From positions 61,648,001 through 61,712,000 of the forward strand of contig NC_092520.1 of assembly GCF_037038585.1 (NCBI RefSeq): 64,000 bases of DNA, given 5' to 3'. This document shows, one piece after another, positions 11,401-22,642 of the stretch; within the stretch, counting starts at the first letter, position 1; every line of letters starts with the position of its first letter. Under the pieces are notes generated by a model. The model worked only from the letters and a program-made list of their open reading frames with translations. It was not told the origin of the DNA and did no database searches. The position numbers and the translations under genes were made by a program. The DNA is from Patagioenas fasciata (lineage: Eukaryota; Chordata; Aves; Columbiformes; Columbidae).

Positions 11401-13082
11401 TCATGGATCTAATTAATTGCAAAATTACAGAATATTTAAAAAAAATATGGTTTTATAGAAGGTATTGGCAGTTGGAGGGTATGCATCTAGCTTAAGTGAT
11501 CTGAACAATTCCTCTCTCTCCACTGACTACATAACGGGGATGGATACATTGCTTCCAGTCAGATGCCTGAAGTAGATGAAAGCAGCACGTACTGTCCTTA
11601 CTGAAGAACTCAGGGACTGAATTTTACATTTAGTTAACCCAATAAAATATTTAGGAGCTATGTTCTGCTTTAAAATGTCACATATTAATTTTAGCAACCC
11701 AGCTTTTGAATACCTTACTGTGGGATTTCCAAAGATATTTCTTAACAGCTTAATTCTCTGCTCTTTATTATGGCTGCTGCAGTTTTACTCTTTGGTTAGA
11801 TGAAAAATCATTGATTCCTATAAGGAGATCTTTCTGACTGCAAAAAGTAGAACCACCACAAGAAAGATAAATTAAAATATTTAGTGCTAGTCTGGCAGTC
11901 TCAATGCTCAATATATATATGTATTCCTGCAGCAGCATTTGAGGAATTATTGTCAAGGCCTATTAAACCTCATTTGGTAGCTCTTATCTGTGTGTTTTCC
12001 CCCTTAATGGTGGATTTGAGAGTTTTCTCTTTTGTTATTTTCCAGCAAGATCAGTGTGAATAGGCCTCATGGGTTGTGTGATTAATGCCTTACAAAAAGC
12101 GGGTGACACTGAGTGATGGAGTTGACTGTTGGCAAGTAATGGCATTAAACAAATGGGATGGGGAAGGAAGCTAAGATTTTTTCTAAATAAAAATAAATTA
12201 GCTACTTCCTTCTGGCAACTGAGGCAGTCCAAACATTTTCTTTAACTTTCTGCCACCCCCACCACACATTCTGGCATCGTAACAACCTTCAATTTTATCT
12301 GTCCTCTTATTTTACTCTTATATTACTCCCTTTCCTAACAAGGATCTCTGCTCCATCCTGCCACTTCATGGTTCCTGCTTCCCAGATTTCCACTTTCCCA
12401 AATCTCGCTGCAATGCCTCATGCTGTTGAGCATGTGTCACAGCAGATGTTAGATGTGCTCTCAGCTCAGTGACTGCAACTTGAAGGCGAGGTGCTTTCAG
12501 TTGTCATGTCAGCTGATGTGCGGCTGGCAGGAAGCACTTTTGTGCTCTGCAGTTGCAATGGATCAGCTGATGTCTGGTAACTTTATTGGGTTGGTAAAGC
12601 TCATGAGACCTCCTCCAGAAATGTGGGAACACAGTGGTCTAAGACCAGCAATACGCTGACCTTGACTGTCTCGTCACCATAACATGAGGAATTTGGGTAC
12701 ACCGCTGTTATGATTTTTTGCTGTGTTTGCTCAAGCGAACTGAGATGTGCTGAGTGCAGAGGAGAAAGTAGGTCCAGCTCCACAGAGGATGTTAAGTGTC
12801 AGCTTTGGGTAGGCTGCAAGTTGTAAGATTGTGCATAAAGACAAAAAAACTCACAAGAAACAGGCCATGGTTATATTTGTAAGATGATGTGTAATGACTT
12901 TTTGCATACAATTTATGAAAATAATGTACTTGGAATATTAACTTAAAATTATTCCAAATCTTTTGCCAGGCATTGCAAAGTTAGAAGAAGGGGATGAACT
13001 TCAACTTACAATACCACGGAGAAGGGCCAAAATATCCTTGGATGGAGATGGTACTTTTTTTGGTGCAGTTAGACTCCTCTGA
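2162..13082 (+). CDS. TNFSF13B: TNFSF13B (BAFF/BLyS), B-cell survival cytokine, six coding exons
   Basis: Join 2162-2488, 2572-2677, 10588-10644, 10930-11042, 11140-11290, 12970-13082: 867 bases, 288 residues plus TGA, the length I recall for avian BAFF. It is a trimeric TNF ligand for BAFFR, TACI and BCMA that sustains B cells. It is a type II protein with a short cytosolic N-terminus, one membrane segment at about residues 33-56 and a stalk. A furin-type RVRR sits at 133-136, giving soluble cytokine from S137, and the TNF homology domain runs from about 145 to 288. Sequons are at N124 (NET), N128 (NGS) and N245 (NNS). C235 and C248 match the human disulphide pair C232/C245. The DE-loop flap HVFGDDLS (221-228) corresponds to the human HVFGDELS that lets trimers form 60-mers. 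The domain ends at FFGAVRLL. All junctions are GT/AG with compatible phases (0,1,1,0,1). The first in-frame ATG is at 2162; an in-frame TAA lies at 2093-2095. Confidence 0.97.
2572..2677 (+). CDS. TNFSF13B: TNFSF13B exon 2 (stalk and furin site)
   Basis: Residues 110-144 plus one base. The acceptor is CTTCTCCCCATTAG and the donor GTAAAT. It encodes the glycosylatable stalk (QNETWNGS) and the basic cleavage motif RNRVRR followed by S137. Human BAFF is cut after RNKR at the equivalent place. It ends in phase 1. Confidence 0.95.
2678..10587 (+). other. TNFSF13B: TNFSF13B intron 2, about 7.9 kb
   Basis: This large intron separates the membrane/stalk exons from the receptor-binding domain exons; a long intron here is also typical of mammalian TNFSF13B. 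It is AT-rich with T-runs (for example 7434-7445, 9758-9785) and an A-run at 7620-7634. I saw no complete CR1 or LTR in it and no second coding exon. The polypyrimidine tract before the acceptor at 10588 is CTCTCTCACTTTGCAG. Confidence 0.85.
10588..10644 (+). CDS. TNFSF13B: TNFSF13B exon 3 (57 bp, symmetric phase 1-1)
   Basis: It encodes residues 145-163 (VLQACLQLIADSKSDIQQK), the first strand of the TNF domain, aligning with human VTQDCLQLIADSETPTIQK. The donor is GTAAGA. Both flanking introns are phase 1 and the length is divisible by three, so skipping would leave the rest in frame. A 57-bp exon is skipped in the mammalian delta-BAFF isoform. Confidence 0.96.
10930..11042 (+). CDS. TNFSF13B: TNFSF13B exon 4
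   Basis: The start of residues 164-201, from D164 (completed with one base of exon 3) through VPWLLSFKRG and KETGYFFIYGQ, among the most conserved BAFF segments. The acceptor is GTTTCTTTTAG and the donor GTGAGA. The end is in phase 0. Intron 3 (10645-10929) is 285 bp. Confidence 0.97.
11140..11290 (+). CDS. TNFSF13B: TNFSF13B exon 5 (flap loop and cysteine pair)
   Basis: Residues 202-251 plus one base, including AMGHLIQRKK, the flap HVFGDDLS and the two disulphide cysteines C235 and C248 (RCIQNMP...NNSCYTA). Acceptor CTTCATTTGGTAG, donor GTAAAC. Intron 4 (11043-11139) is 97 bp. Confidence 0.97.
11291..12969 (+). other. TNFSF13B: TNFSF13B intron 5
   Basis: A 1.68-kb intron. Short open frames in it (for example 12453-12659) have no recognisable similarity and no splice support. 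I see no repeat element in it apart from AT-rich tracts. Confidence 0.8.
12970..13082 (+). CDS. TNFSF13B: TNFSF13B exon 6 (last coding exon)
   Basis: Residues 252-288 and the stop TGA at 13080-13082. It encodes GIAKLEEGDELQLTIPRRRA and the C-terminal strand SLDGDGTFFGAVRLL, matching human GIAKLEEGDELQLAIPRENA and DGDVTFFGALKLL. The acceptor is CAAATCTTTTGCCAG. Confidence 0.97.
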
Positions 13083-13160
13083 AGCCATTCATTCCTGTTA
13101 TTATGCATAATGTCTTTTTATTCTTTTCCTATGCTTTTGTCAGAAAAAATATTGAATTGT

Positions 13161-13166
13161 AATAAA
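13161..13166 (+). terminator. TNFSF13B: TNFSF13B polyadenylation signal (AATAAA)
   Basis: A canonical AATAAA 78 bases after the stop codon, with T/C-rich sequence following at 13178-13190. It predicts a very short 3'UTR of about 100 bases. Other AATAAA hexamers occur further on (for example near 14648), so longer 3'UTR forms are not excluded. Confidence 0.6.
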
Positions 13167-14880
13167 GCTGCCAATTCAGTCTCTCCCCATCCACTGCCAG
13201 CTTCTGAGAACTTCTTTTCAGTTTAATAAGAGAACCCAAAACAGGAAATACACCAGAGATATAACTGTCATGTGATTACCAGAAAGCAAAATTATTTTAG
13301 ACAAAGGGAGACTCTAAGTAACAACTGTAAAGTAATGGTTTATTGGCTTTGAAATTATTTCTTGCCCATAAGACAAATCAAAGAAGGAGTTGCCTCTAAA
13401 GTATAGCATAAACAGGACCATTGACTATCAAATTATTATCCATAATTGAAAAGGAAAACTAAAACACATCTTAGATTTGCTTTGTTTAATCAATAATATA
13501 TTTTAAGTATAAAGTATGGAGAAGAAATATCAAACAGGAGATTCCCCATCACAAAATGGAGACGTCAGGTGTTTTTGGCCTTTTTTTTTTTTAGGTTTTA
13601 TTCTTTGACAGCAAGATTTTGAGGAAAGAAAAACATGTAAATGCATGGGATAATGAAAACAAACTTTTCAGAAATGAACAGAATAGTAGCCACTGGCTTG
13701 CTTCTTCCTTCTGAACAAAAGGTGTATAAATTACTAAAATCTATTAGTATTTACTAATTAGGAGTAGTTTCAATAGAAGAAGAACATATAAGATACATCA
13801 ACAGCTTGATTTCAAAGTATTGCTACTCATCATGGAACATGTATGATTCTGTGTAAGCAAGGCAGGGATAGAAAGAAACATGGTGAGATTCAACAAAATA
13901 CAGTGGGCGAAATTTGTTTTCTGACTTCATAATTTCTGTAGTCATATAAAGATATTGTATATGTATGTATATATATGAAAGTATGGAAACACATGTATAA
14001 GCCTTTGACTTTTGGGCATAGAATTTAATCTTCTTTTGAATAGTTTATCCAATGGAAATATTTCATATCTTTTTTATTTGTCTTGCTTTTTTTCTATTCT
14101 ATGCAATGTAGTAAAAAGAAAAAGCCAATAAACCTGGAACCAGCCATACAACTAACAAACTATTTGTATTCCAGAAATCTGGGCTCAACCCATGGGTTAA
14201 CTATAGACTTTTTCTGCAGTTTCGAACTCTGTTTTACAAAAAAATCAAACCTGTAGAAAGACTAGACAGATGTCTTTTTTATGTTGTCTGTGTGCTTAGT
14301 TCAGTAGATAAGATCTGTGTCTTTTTTACTGCAAGAATCCGTGTGTATTGTGTAGTCAAAGAAATAGTGCAGTAGGCATGTGGCTACGACTTTGAGGAGC
14401 TATTGTAATTCAAACATTGAATACTTATTCCAATGATCTTCAAAGAAGTATCAAACTGCTACTGGAATAGATAAAATAAGAAAACCCACAGTAATGAACT
14501 GTATTTAATTTGAAAATATTTTTAGGGGTTAAGAATTGTGTCATATAAGCTGATTTAGTAAAGCAACAACATTTTGTGTATTGCAGTCTCCTTGTCTGTT
14601 TTTATAAATCGTGGTGACTTGATTATGTTCTCATGGTGATAGACAATAAATAAAAGAAATTTGAAGCTAGGAGTTATGGACTATGGTAAAATAATGAAAT
14701 AATTAATTCAGCTTCTCTGGACCACAAGAAGATATTTCATCAACAAGTGTATGTGTATTAGATTACCATGCTGGGATGTTTATGAGTTTTAACTACAGTT
14801 TCAAAATGTCTGGAAGTCCTCCTTGTATAAATGTATTTATTTATGTGTCCTGAATCTGAAGCTGCCACTGCTTCTGCTTC

Positions 14881-14931
14881 TCATTATCATTATTATTATT
14901 ACTATTATTATTATCATCATTATCATTATGT
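14881..14931. repeat. ATT/ATC microsatellite
   Basis: Imperfect trinucleotide run built of TTA, TCA and ATT units. The short frames translating it into isoleucine runs are artefacts of the repeat. Confidence 0.85.
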
Positions 14932-16616
14932 TTATTGCTCTATTATTATTTAACTTTGATGTGCTAAGTTTACCAAAAAGGCATTTTAAATCCTCTACAG
15001 GAACCAAAGGTTTAGCCAAAGGTACACATGTAGAAGCTGCATGTAGATAAAACAGTTATTAGCATGCAGTGAGTTGTCTGTTATTACTGACATGTATTAT
15101 AGAGATGCCCAGAATCTCTAATTAGAAGCTTGTTGATTTTAGTGTTGTCTGGTTATAGAAAAATGTGTTGTTACTGTTACTTTCCCAGGGACTTGATGGC
15201 TTAACTTGCAAATTTAACTTTTGGTATGCAGGTTTCCCCAGTGGTTTCAGTGGGCCTGTGTGTGCTTAGCTTAAGCTAATTCTGAAGGTACCTGGCACCT
15301 TAGAATGTGTAGTATTGACATAAATAGACACAGTGTAATATTTTGAACATACAGCACATAGCAAAAAATTCTGTGAAGCTAGATCACTTGTCATCACTGT
15401 CCCTTTTCCTTGCCCTATTTCTTCCTTCTGCTGCTGGCAAATGCGGACAGTGCAGAACTTCGGAAAGTGTTTGGGATATGGTGTGGCTTGGAGAAAATAT
15501 TTCCTCTTCTGAGGGAAAAAATTTCAGAAGTATTCCCTTGCTGTATTAGGATGAAACTGATCAAGTTTCTTCACAAAAAATGTGAACTGTGAGAACTCCC
15601 ACGTGTGTTCAGAGACTGCAAGTCAACAGGCTCTTCAGATATTTCTACTGACAAAGCTGGGAATTTTGTTGTTATTGGGTTAGTTTTCTCCTGCCTTCAT
15701 GAGAAAACTTGTCCGCCTGAACTCAATCTACTTCTGCACAAAGCTGAGTTTTAACAAATCAGCGTTTTCTGACCAAAGCAGGAAGAAAAGGAGAATACCT
15801 CATTCCTGATGGTTCTGCTAGCAAACTGGTGATACATGAGGGAGCAAAGTGCATCCAGACCACAATCACGCTTATGCCTTAGTTAGTGGGTGCTTCTGAG
15901 CCTTTCTGCATTTGATAGACATTAAGTAAATAAGTGCGATAGATAATAAGTAGTATCTAGTTGGTTCATACCATATTTTACATTCTTATCAAGGACATCT
16001 AGCATTTAAGGTAGGTTTCTGAAAATGCATCAAACTGTGTGAATACTTTGGTTCCTTTTCATGTGGTGTTTGTTAAACAGCATCATGGCAAACATAAGGG
16101 ACTTGAACATTTTCTTTCCAGTACATTTTCACGGAAAGCGTGAGCTTGTATGATTTTTTTCGTTTTTAATAATGTGCAGTTGGCAGATATATAGCTGCTT
16201 TGAAACATGTAATTTGTATCTTAAAAATGAATATATGCCTGTTATACAACGTTCTGTCACACACCCTATAGACATACAGAGTAGAGTCATTACATGGCTC
16301 TCCTGCCTCTGACTGTTTCTCAAATTGCATTTGCCATTGTAAGACCTTGATTTCAGCTGTCCCATAGTTTTGCCAAGCTTACACTGCTGGAGTTGAGATT
16401 GTCTGTGTCTCTGGTTTATGTCTCAGTTTGAATTGTCTTGGATAACTGCAGCCCTCAAAGTTCTACTCTTCTAAAGATGAGGGTAGGGAAAATGCATTGT
16501 TTGGATTTTATTTTAATGACTTGGCTACTTTTTATTTGGAAAGGAGTAGAGAGTGTATACTTTGAAAGAAGAAATGTATGTAAAGTGGGTTTTGCTCTGT
16601 TTTAATCAGGGCTGCT

Positions 16617-16698
16617 TTTCCTTTTCCCTTTCTTTTTCCTTTACTTTTCCCTTTCCCTTTCCTTTTCCTTTTATCTGTCCCTTTCCCTTCTTTCTCCG
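16617..16698 (+). repeat. Polypyrimidine (CTTTTCC-type) tract
   Basis: About 80 bases of nearly pure C/T made of imperfect CCTTTT/CCCTTT units. Long homopyrimidine tracts of this kind are unstable in length and can adopt triplex structure; no function is implied. Confidence 0.85.
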
Positions 16699-17410
16699 GT
16701 GCGCACATACTTTGACAAGGTGTATGTTTTTGAATAATATTTTATGTTTCCTCAAGTTAAGCATATTCTATCTCCATGGAACTTTCAGAAGAGAGAAGAG
16801 AATGTTCCCAGCAGTTCTGTCTCTTGTCTAAGTCCATGGATTACCACCATTAGTAAGATCTAAGCTTGTTTTCCAAGGTCAGTCCAAGGAGCAGTGAGAA
16901 GGAAGTTGATGCAAACACAGGGAAGAGGGAAGGTAAATGTTTGATGTAGAAGGGATCTCATGGAGTTTGCAGGTTGTGTAGAGCTTAGAGGTGATGGGGG
17001 AAACGAACCAGATTTGGAGCTGGACTGCAGACATTGGAGAGACCCTAACTAGGATTTGTTTGTTTGTGATTTGGGCAGAAATGCAAAGGCATGAAATGGA
17101 CTGGCTGTGAAAAGCCAAGGGAATAAGTGAGGTTAGACAAAGACAGCAGCTTGGGGAAACGGGCCAAGGGTTCCTGGGGAAAATCAAGCTAAACACAAGT
17201 CTGTAGTGAGCCCTGTCAGAGACGAAGGTGAAGAGCACACTGCTCTGTATTAACAGGAGTGTCACCAGTAGATTAAGGGAAGGGGTTACTTGCCTTTCCT
17301 TGGCACCTTTCAGAGCATATTTGGGATCTAGCATCCATATTTGGATGCACTACACCCCAAATATGAGAGGGAAAGTGAGAAATTTGAGGGAGTCCATTTG
17401 TCATATAAAG

Positions 17411-17630
17411 GGATGATAAGGATGGAGCATACACCTTCCCTTCAAGGAAAGCCTGAGGGAAACGGTTTTGTCTAGCCTGGTGAAGAGGCTCTGTGGGGGG
17501 TCGTAATAGCAACCTTCCAATATCAGGTAGGAGCTTGTCAAGAAAACAGAATTGTACCCTTTGAAGTGTTGGAAGAGACAATGGGCACAAATCAAGCTGG
17601 GAAGTTCATACTTGACATAAGGAAAAAATA
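17411..17630 (+). mobile_element. Old CR1 LINE fragment
   Basis: Diverged match to the CR1 ORF2 C-terminal region in + orientation: GTCTAGCCTGGTGAAGAGG, then a GGGGGTCGTAATAGCAACC block (CR1 typically has GGGGACCTAATAGCGGCC), CTTCCAATATC and a block near 17610-17630 resembling the CR1 ATAAGGAAGAAATTCTT segment. There is no 3' terminal repeat, so it is truncated at both ends. Confidence 0.65.
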
Positions 17631-17639
17631 TATTAACAT

Positions 17640-19225
17640 GGTGTCATGGTCCATTTGGATCTCTCAAATTTACAGGTCAACGTACTCTTTAAATTAAACT
17701 TCATTTTATGAGCTCATTAGGAAAGAACAAACAAGGGTTCAATTCCCTTTGTCCAGACGTGTCTAACATGAATTCACTAATTCATAACTTAGGTCATGAG
17801 GTTTATAACTCAGAAGCTAATTCATAACTTGCAGTTCATAATTTGTAATTCACGCACCTATGGGCAAAAGAGTTACCTAGCTGATGGAGAGAGCACTGAT
17901 CAATCTTCCTTCTCCATCATGGTGCAGGTGTCCCCTATAGCATACTGGGAAGCATGAAAGCCTCAGCAGTCCAGCTGCTGTTGAACCTGTTTCTGAAACT
18001 TTTGGGCTAAGTGGACATATTTCTACCCTTCCATCTTGGAAGTTGGGTCTATACCATTCCCGGGAATTAGCGGTTTATGAAGATACTTACAGACAGCAGA
18101 TACGCAAGGATGATGGCTGCAGGAGACAGCAGGCTGCAGGTGACACTGGCTGCATAATGACTTTTAGCCCTTTCTGATCACCATGTCTCACCTATGTGTT
18201 GCTTTCACTTTGACCTAACGGTGCTGATCCCAGCATACATCAAGCCTTAGTATGAGCTGTGTTTTAGCCAAAATCTAAGCAGAAATTGAAGAGCCACACC
18301 ATGGGGACAGTCAACCAGTGAAGTAGGTTGCCCAGATGACCATGAAAAATGTGTTCCTACAGATTTACAACACCTCAATGCATAATGCCCTGAGCAATAT
18401 GATCTGAATTCAGCATTGAGCCGTTTGGAGTATAGACCTCCTAAATGATCCCTTTCCCCTGGCTGATTCTATGGTAAGAAACCAGGACATGTGGGGGGCA
18501 GCAAAAGGACTGAGACTGCTGGAAACAGGTCAGAAAGGCTCCTGCTGGGGAAGGAAGGGTGCTCATTTCCTGAATGCAAAGGAAACATAGGTTCCCCAGT
18601 CTGTGCTTCAACAGTATCAAAAAACATTTAAATAATGCACAGGTTCCAGTTAAGCACAGCAAGCTGCTAGCAATCGTCAGGTACTGCATAATCCAAAACT
18701 CAAGAGTGTAAATTGAATCGAATCACACGACCAAGTAATCATTTTCATTCGCTCCCATGAAGGTTTCCTTTTGCTTTTTTAGCCCCCCTGAACACTTAGT
18801 TCATTCTACAGAAAATGGGATATTGATGGAAAGTGTTTTCAGCTGGGACCCAAACTAATTTTTAGAAATATTGGAAGGAAGTTAATATTGAGGCAAAACA
18901 TGCAAGAAGAGAGATTATTATGTCCTATTTAAATCAGAATTGTATTGCCTTTCTGTCTCTGAGAGCTGGCTGAATGGCCATGTTTACTTTCCGGATATTT
19001 TGATATTTTTTTTTCTTTCTTTAAATCTGAGTTGTTTCAATTTTGACGTAAACTATTTATCCTAAAACTTTTTGGCAGACATAACTTCTTCAGGTCTTAT
19101 CTCTGATCCTGATGAATGCTTGTTATTCTGCAGGAAATCCTGTATATCAACATGCAGGTGAGTTCTCCTTCCAGACTGAGCTCAGGGTACTTACCTTCTA
19201 GAGCTTCTTGGCATAGGAAAGAGTG
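17640..19225. other. Intergenic, no gene recognised
   Basis: No recognised gene. A stretch at about 17740-17850 repeats the words TTCATAACTT and TTCATAATTT several times and may belong to an unrecognised repeat. The short frame at 18441-18689 on the minus strand resembles nothing known to me. Confidence 0.4.
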
Positions 19226-19980
19226 ATAGAATCATAGAGTAGTTTGGGTTGGAAGGGACCTTCAAAGCTCATCTAGTCCAACCCCCCTGCAATGAGAAGG
19301 GACATCTGCAACTAGATCAGGTTGCACAGAACCCCATCCAGCCTGGCCTGGAATCTCTACAGAGATGGGGCATGTACCACCTCTCTGAGCAACCTGGGCC
19401 AGTGTTTCACCACCCTCACTGTAAAAAAATCTTCCTTATATCTCATCTAAATCTCCCCTCTTTTAGTTTAAAACATTACTCCTTGTCCTATCATAACAAC
19501 CCCCGCTAAAAAGCCTGTCCCCATCTTACAGACCCCTTTTAAGTACAGAAAGGCTGCAGTAAGGTCTCCCCAGAGCCCTCTCTTCTCCAGACTGAACAAC
19601 CCCAACTCCCTCAGCCTGTCCTCACAGCAGAGCTGTTCCATCCCTCTGATCCTTTCTGTGGTCTCCTCTGGCCCCTCTCCAACAGGTCCATGTCTTTCCT
19701 GTACTGAGAGCTCGAGAGCTGGACACAGGACTCCAGAGCGGAGCAGAGGGGCAGAATCACCTCCCTCAACCTGCTGGCCATGCTCCTTTTGATGTAGCCC
19801 AAGATACAATTAGCCTGGGCTGCAAATCCACACTGCCAGCTCATGCCACATCTTTCAGCCACCAATCTTTCATCTTCGTGAGCTCCTCTGTATCTGGAGA
19901 CTGTCATTTTCAGTTTCCCCGGCTCAGTACCCAACAGCCCTTTCAGAATTCTAAGCTGAGTTCCCTCCAGACACCACTTT
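19226..19980 (-). mobile_element. CR1 LINE fragment, about 750 bp
   Basis: The 3' end of a CR1 retrotransposon on the minus strand. Read on the + strand it begins ATAGAATCATAGAG and TTTGGGTTGGAAGGGACC, then CAGCCTGGCCTGGAATCTC and ACCTGGGCCAG, followed by ORF2 C-terminal sequence. The minus-strand translation keeps [13 protein letters not shown], a CR1 ORF2 hallmark, but frames shift at about 19611-19809, so it is dead. It is the longest CR1 piece in the window. Confidence 0.93.
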
Positions 19981-19984
19981 CAAT

Positions 19985-21410
19985 TTGTTAACAGGTCCTT
20001 AAGACTGAAATATTTTAAACAGCACATGCTGGACTCCACAAATTGGTGGTTTTGGCAGAGCTGTATTTCGTCTGAAAATTTCCAAGCTGCCCCAGTCTTT
20101 CCTGTATAGTTCCTTAAACTGTATTTTTCACAGGTGGTCACTGATTGAATGTTCCTCATTTTCTGGCTGACTGACTGATGTCCTTGTGATGTCATTTGCA
20201 GAAGTGCTGAAACTCACAGCTGCAACTGAAATTAGCAGGAGCTGTGCTTTGAAATATGGAGGGCTGTATAATTCTGCTTAGAAATATTACAGCAACAAGT
20301 ATTCCGGAAAAGCCTTGGGAGAAATAAATTCTGGAGGCAAACTTACTTAGGAGGGTGCAGTCAGCCAAGAACTGTGCTTTGGAAAAAGCAGGAGGAAAAT
20401 TTCTTAAATCTGTACTGGACATTGTATGCACTCGGTGTCATAGGAATCTTAATGGGAAGGGCAATGTGAGGTTATATTAAGTAACTTCTGTTACAGGTGT
20501 AAGGAAGTAGGACTGAGATCAGGAAGAAAATTTTGGCCTATCTTCACTGTGAGGATTTAACTTTGCACTGGAAGACTTGGTGGGGGCTGGGGACAAAGGA
20601 CCTCCAGGGGCCTGTTTCTATTTCCCCTGCTAGAAAAGAAGTTCCACTCCACACAAACTTCACAGAAACTGCTACATGTAGCTGTGGAAGAGGTGGTAGC
20701 AGTTCTACCTGTGCTTGGACATTGTTTGCCTCCCCATTAAAGGAAATAGAAAGCAACCACTTCATAGCTCCTGACACCGCTGGAGAGCAAACCTAGCACT
20801 TTTAAAGGAGGAAGACTAAGGGGAAAGTTTTGCCAGAGGACAGCAGATAAGCAGCATCTGGTGGCAGAATGCTGGCTCAGGGTTTTTTACACATATTTTT
20901 TTATTGTCCTCTGAATGAGAAAGTCACAAGGATGACAGAGATTTGAAAAGAAGTACAATTCTGTTTCACCATAATCACTATTGATTTTCTTTTTTCCTCA
21001 AAGAGGAATTTGCCACCTCCTCCTGCTCAAACAAGAGGACACTAAGAGCAAAGAGAGTGAATGGGGTGAAGTGGCACACTGGGTGATGTGGCAGATGGGA
21101 GAGGTAGCTGAGAGGTAGCTGTGTGGGAGGGGGGAATAAAGCCAAGGCAAGAGCAAGACTGTTGTGCTGTGCTGCTGCTTGTCTTCTCCTGATGTCTCAG
21201 TTGCTCCATGACATCTTTCAGCCCTGTGCTAGTCTAGCATTTAATCAGAAGTGGCAATTTTTTTGAGAGCAAGTTTATGATGGGTCATACTTATGTCCCT
21301 GTTCAATTATCAGTCGTCTGCTGGTTTTGTTTGGATCAAGATAATTTTCTTCATAGAAGTTAGAATATTTTCTTTTTAGCAGCTAGCACAATCTCTTGTT
21401 TTGGATTTAG
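19985..21410. other. Intergenic, no gene recognised
   Basis: Contains overlapping + and - frames at 20533-20796 with no family resemblance. Around 21060-21230 there is an AATAAA (about 21136) followed by a TGCTGTGCTGCTGCTTGTC stretch that could be the R-U5 end of an LTR, but no boundaries could be set. Confidence 0.4.
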
Positions 21411-21412
21411 TG

Positions 21413-21787
21413 TGATCACAGGATCACAGGATAGTTAGAGATCATATAGTCCCACCCACACACTAAAGCAGGTTCACTTAGAGCAGATCACACAGGAATG
21501 TGTCCAGGTGGATTTTGAATGTCTCCAGAGAAGGAAACTCCACAGCCTCTCTGGGCAGCCTGTTCCAGTGCTCTGGCACCCTCAGAGTAAAGAAGTTTCT
21601 CCTCATATTCAGATGGAACCTCCTATGTTTCAGTCTGTGCCCATGGCCCCTCATCCTATCATTGTGCACCACTGAAAGGAGTCTGGTCCAATCCTCTTGA
21701 CATCCACTGTTGAGATATTCATAAACATTGCTGAGATCCCCTTTCAGCCTTCTGTTCTCCTGGCTGAACAGACCCAGCTCTCTCATA
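21413..21787 (-). mobile_element. CR1 LINE 3' fragment
   Basis: Minus-strand CR1 whose 3' end is marked by a doubled GATCACAG unit at 21413-21429. The translation at 21478-21786 (102 residues, minus) keeps the ORF2 C-terminus: [46 protein letters not shown] and [15 protein letters not shown]. This frame is uninterrupted, so the copy is fairly young, but it is strongly 5'-truncated. It abuts the LTR that follows. Confidence 0.93.
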
Positions 21788-22465
21788 ATAACACACTGAA
21801 CTTCCCTGGGACAGAGTTAATGTTTTCTTTCCAGTATCTAGGCTGTGTTTTGAAGTTGTTATGAAAAGAATGTGAGAACTCGTTGATGGTTGGCAGTTAC
21901 CAAGGACTTTCTCAGCTTTCCAGCACAGGTGCACATAGCAGCTGGGTGGGGGCACAAACAGGACAGCACCTAGTTTGACATCCAGACTGGCCAATGAGAT
22001 TTTCCCTACCATTAGCACTATGCTTGGTATATAGCTAGAGCCACCTTTTCCAGCTCATTAGTTTTTGGCCTTTTAGCTCTCTTTCTGAGATCAGCTGTTT
22101 GGGACTGAGATGCTCTGTTTTCCAGGACTGGCTGTTTGACATGATCTTGTTTGAGTGCAAACTGCTGTCCAGATCCCTACTCCCAAGGACTGACTGTACA
22201 GGACCAGTGTTCATGAGCAATTGCCTTGTGCATCACTTTTTTATATGCATATATATATATATATATGTTGTTGTTATTAGTAGTACTGTATTATTATTTT
22301 TGTTACTATCATTTTCCTCTTTTTTTGCTCTCTTATTAAACTGTTCTTGTCTCAACCCACAAGTTTCTCACTTCCCTTTTGATGCTCTTTCACACCCCGC
22401 TTGGCAGGGGGAGTGACCAAGAGGCTGTCTGGTGCTTGGTTGCCAGCTGGCTTTAAACCACGACA
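21788..22465 (+). mobile_element. ERVL-like solo LTR, + orientation
   Basis: Matches the body of a common avian endogenous retrovirus LTR: CACTGAACTTCCCTGGGACA near the left end, a TATATA at 22028-22033, an ATTAAA at 22335-22340 followed by CTGTTCTTGTCTCAACCCAC, then GTGCTTGGTTGCCAGCTGG and the terminus AAACCACGACA at 22455-22465. No gag, pol or env sequence adjoins it, so it is a solo LTR. The left boundary is uncertain: the expected TG start is not visible and the element meets a CR1 directly. The family assignment comes from memory of avian LTRs. Confidence 0.8.
22248..22267. repeat. (AT)n microsatellite inside LTR
   Basis: Short alternating AT run within the + strand LTR, followed by GTT/ATT-rich sequence. 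Confidence 0.8.
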
Positions 22466-22642
22466 AGTTAGGATTACCAGCCAAAACGCCAGTGCTCAAC
22501 CTGTAGAAGAAGACTACTGATGCTCTCTTGAGATGTTACACTGGAAGTGTGAGGCAGAGCTGATAAAGAAAACTGAGCAAGTTGATGAGAAATGAGGTTG
22601 AGGCCAGCATTCTTTACCTGTAAAACAATGATGGTATGTCTT

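Larger units (their letters stand above)
13200..17400. other. Intergenic, no gene recognised
   Basis: AT-rich sequence after TNFSF13B. It contains the ATT/ATC-type microsatellite at about 14881-14931 and the pyrimidine tract at 16617-16698, listed separately. The open frames at 15343-15592 and 16879-17334 show no family resemblance and overlap others on the opposite strand. Confidence 0.5.

Noticed and set aside
16879..17334. 151-residue minus-strand open frame
   Set aside because: No recognisable domain or compatible splice context, and other frames overlap it on both strands. It lies just before an old CR1 fragment.
22099..22416. 105-residue + frame at 22.1 kb
   Set aside because: It lies wholly within the solo LTR and runs through an AT microsatellite.
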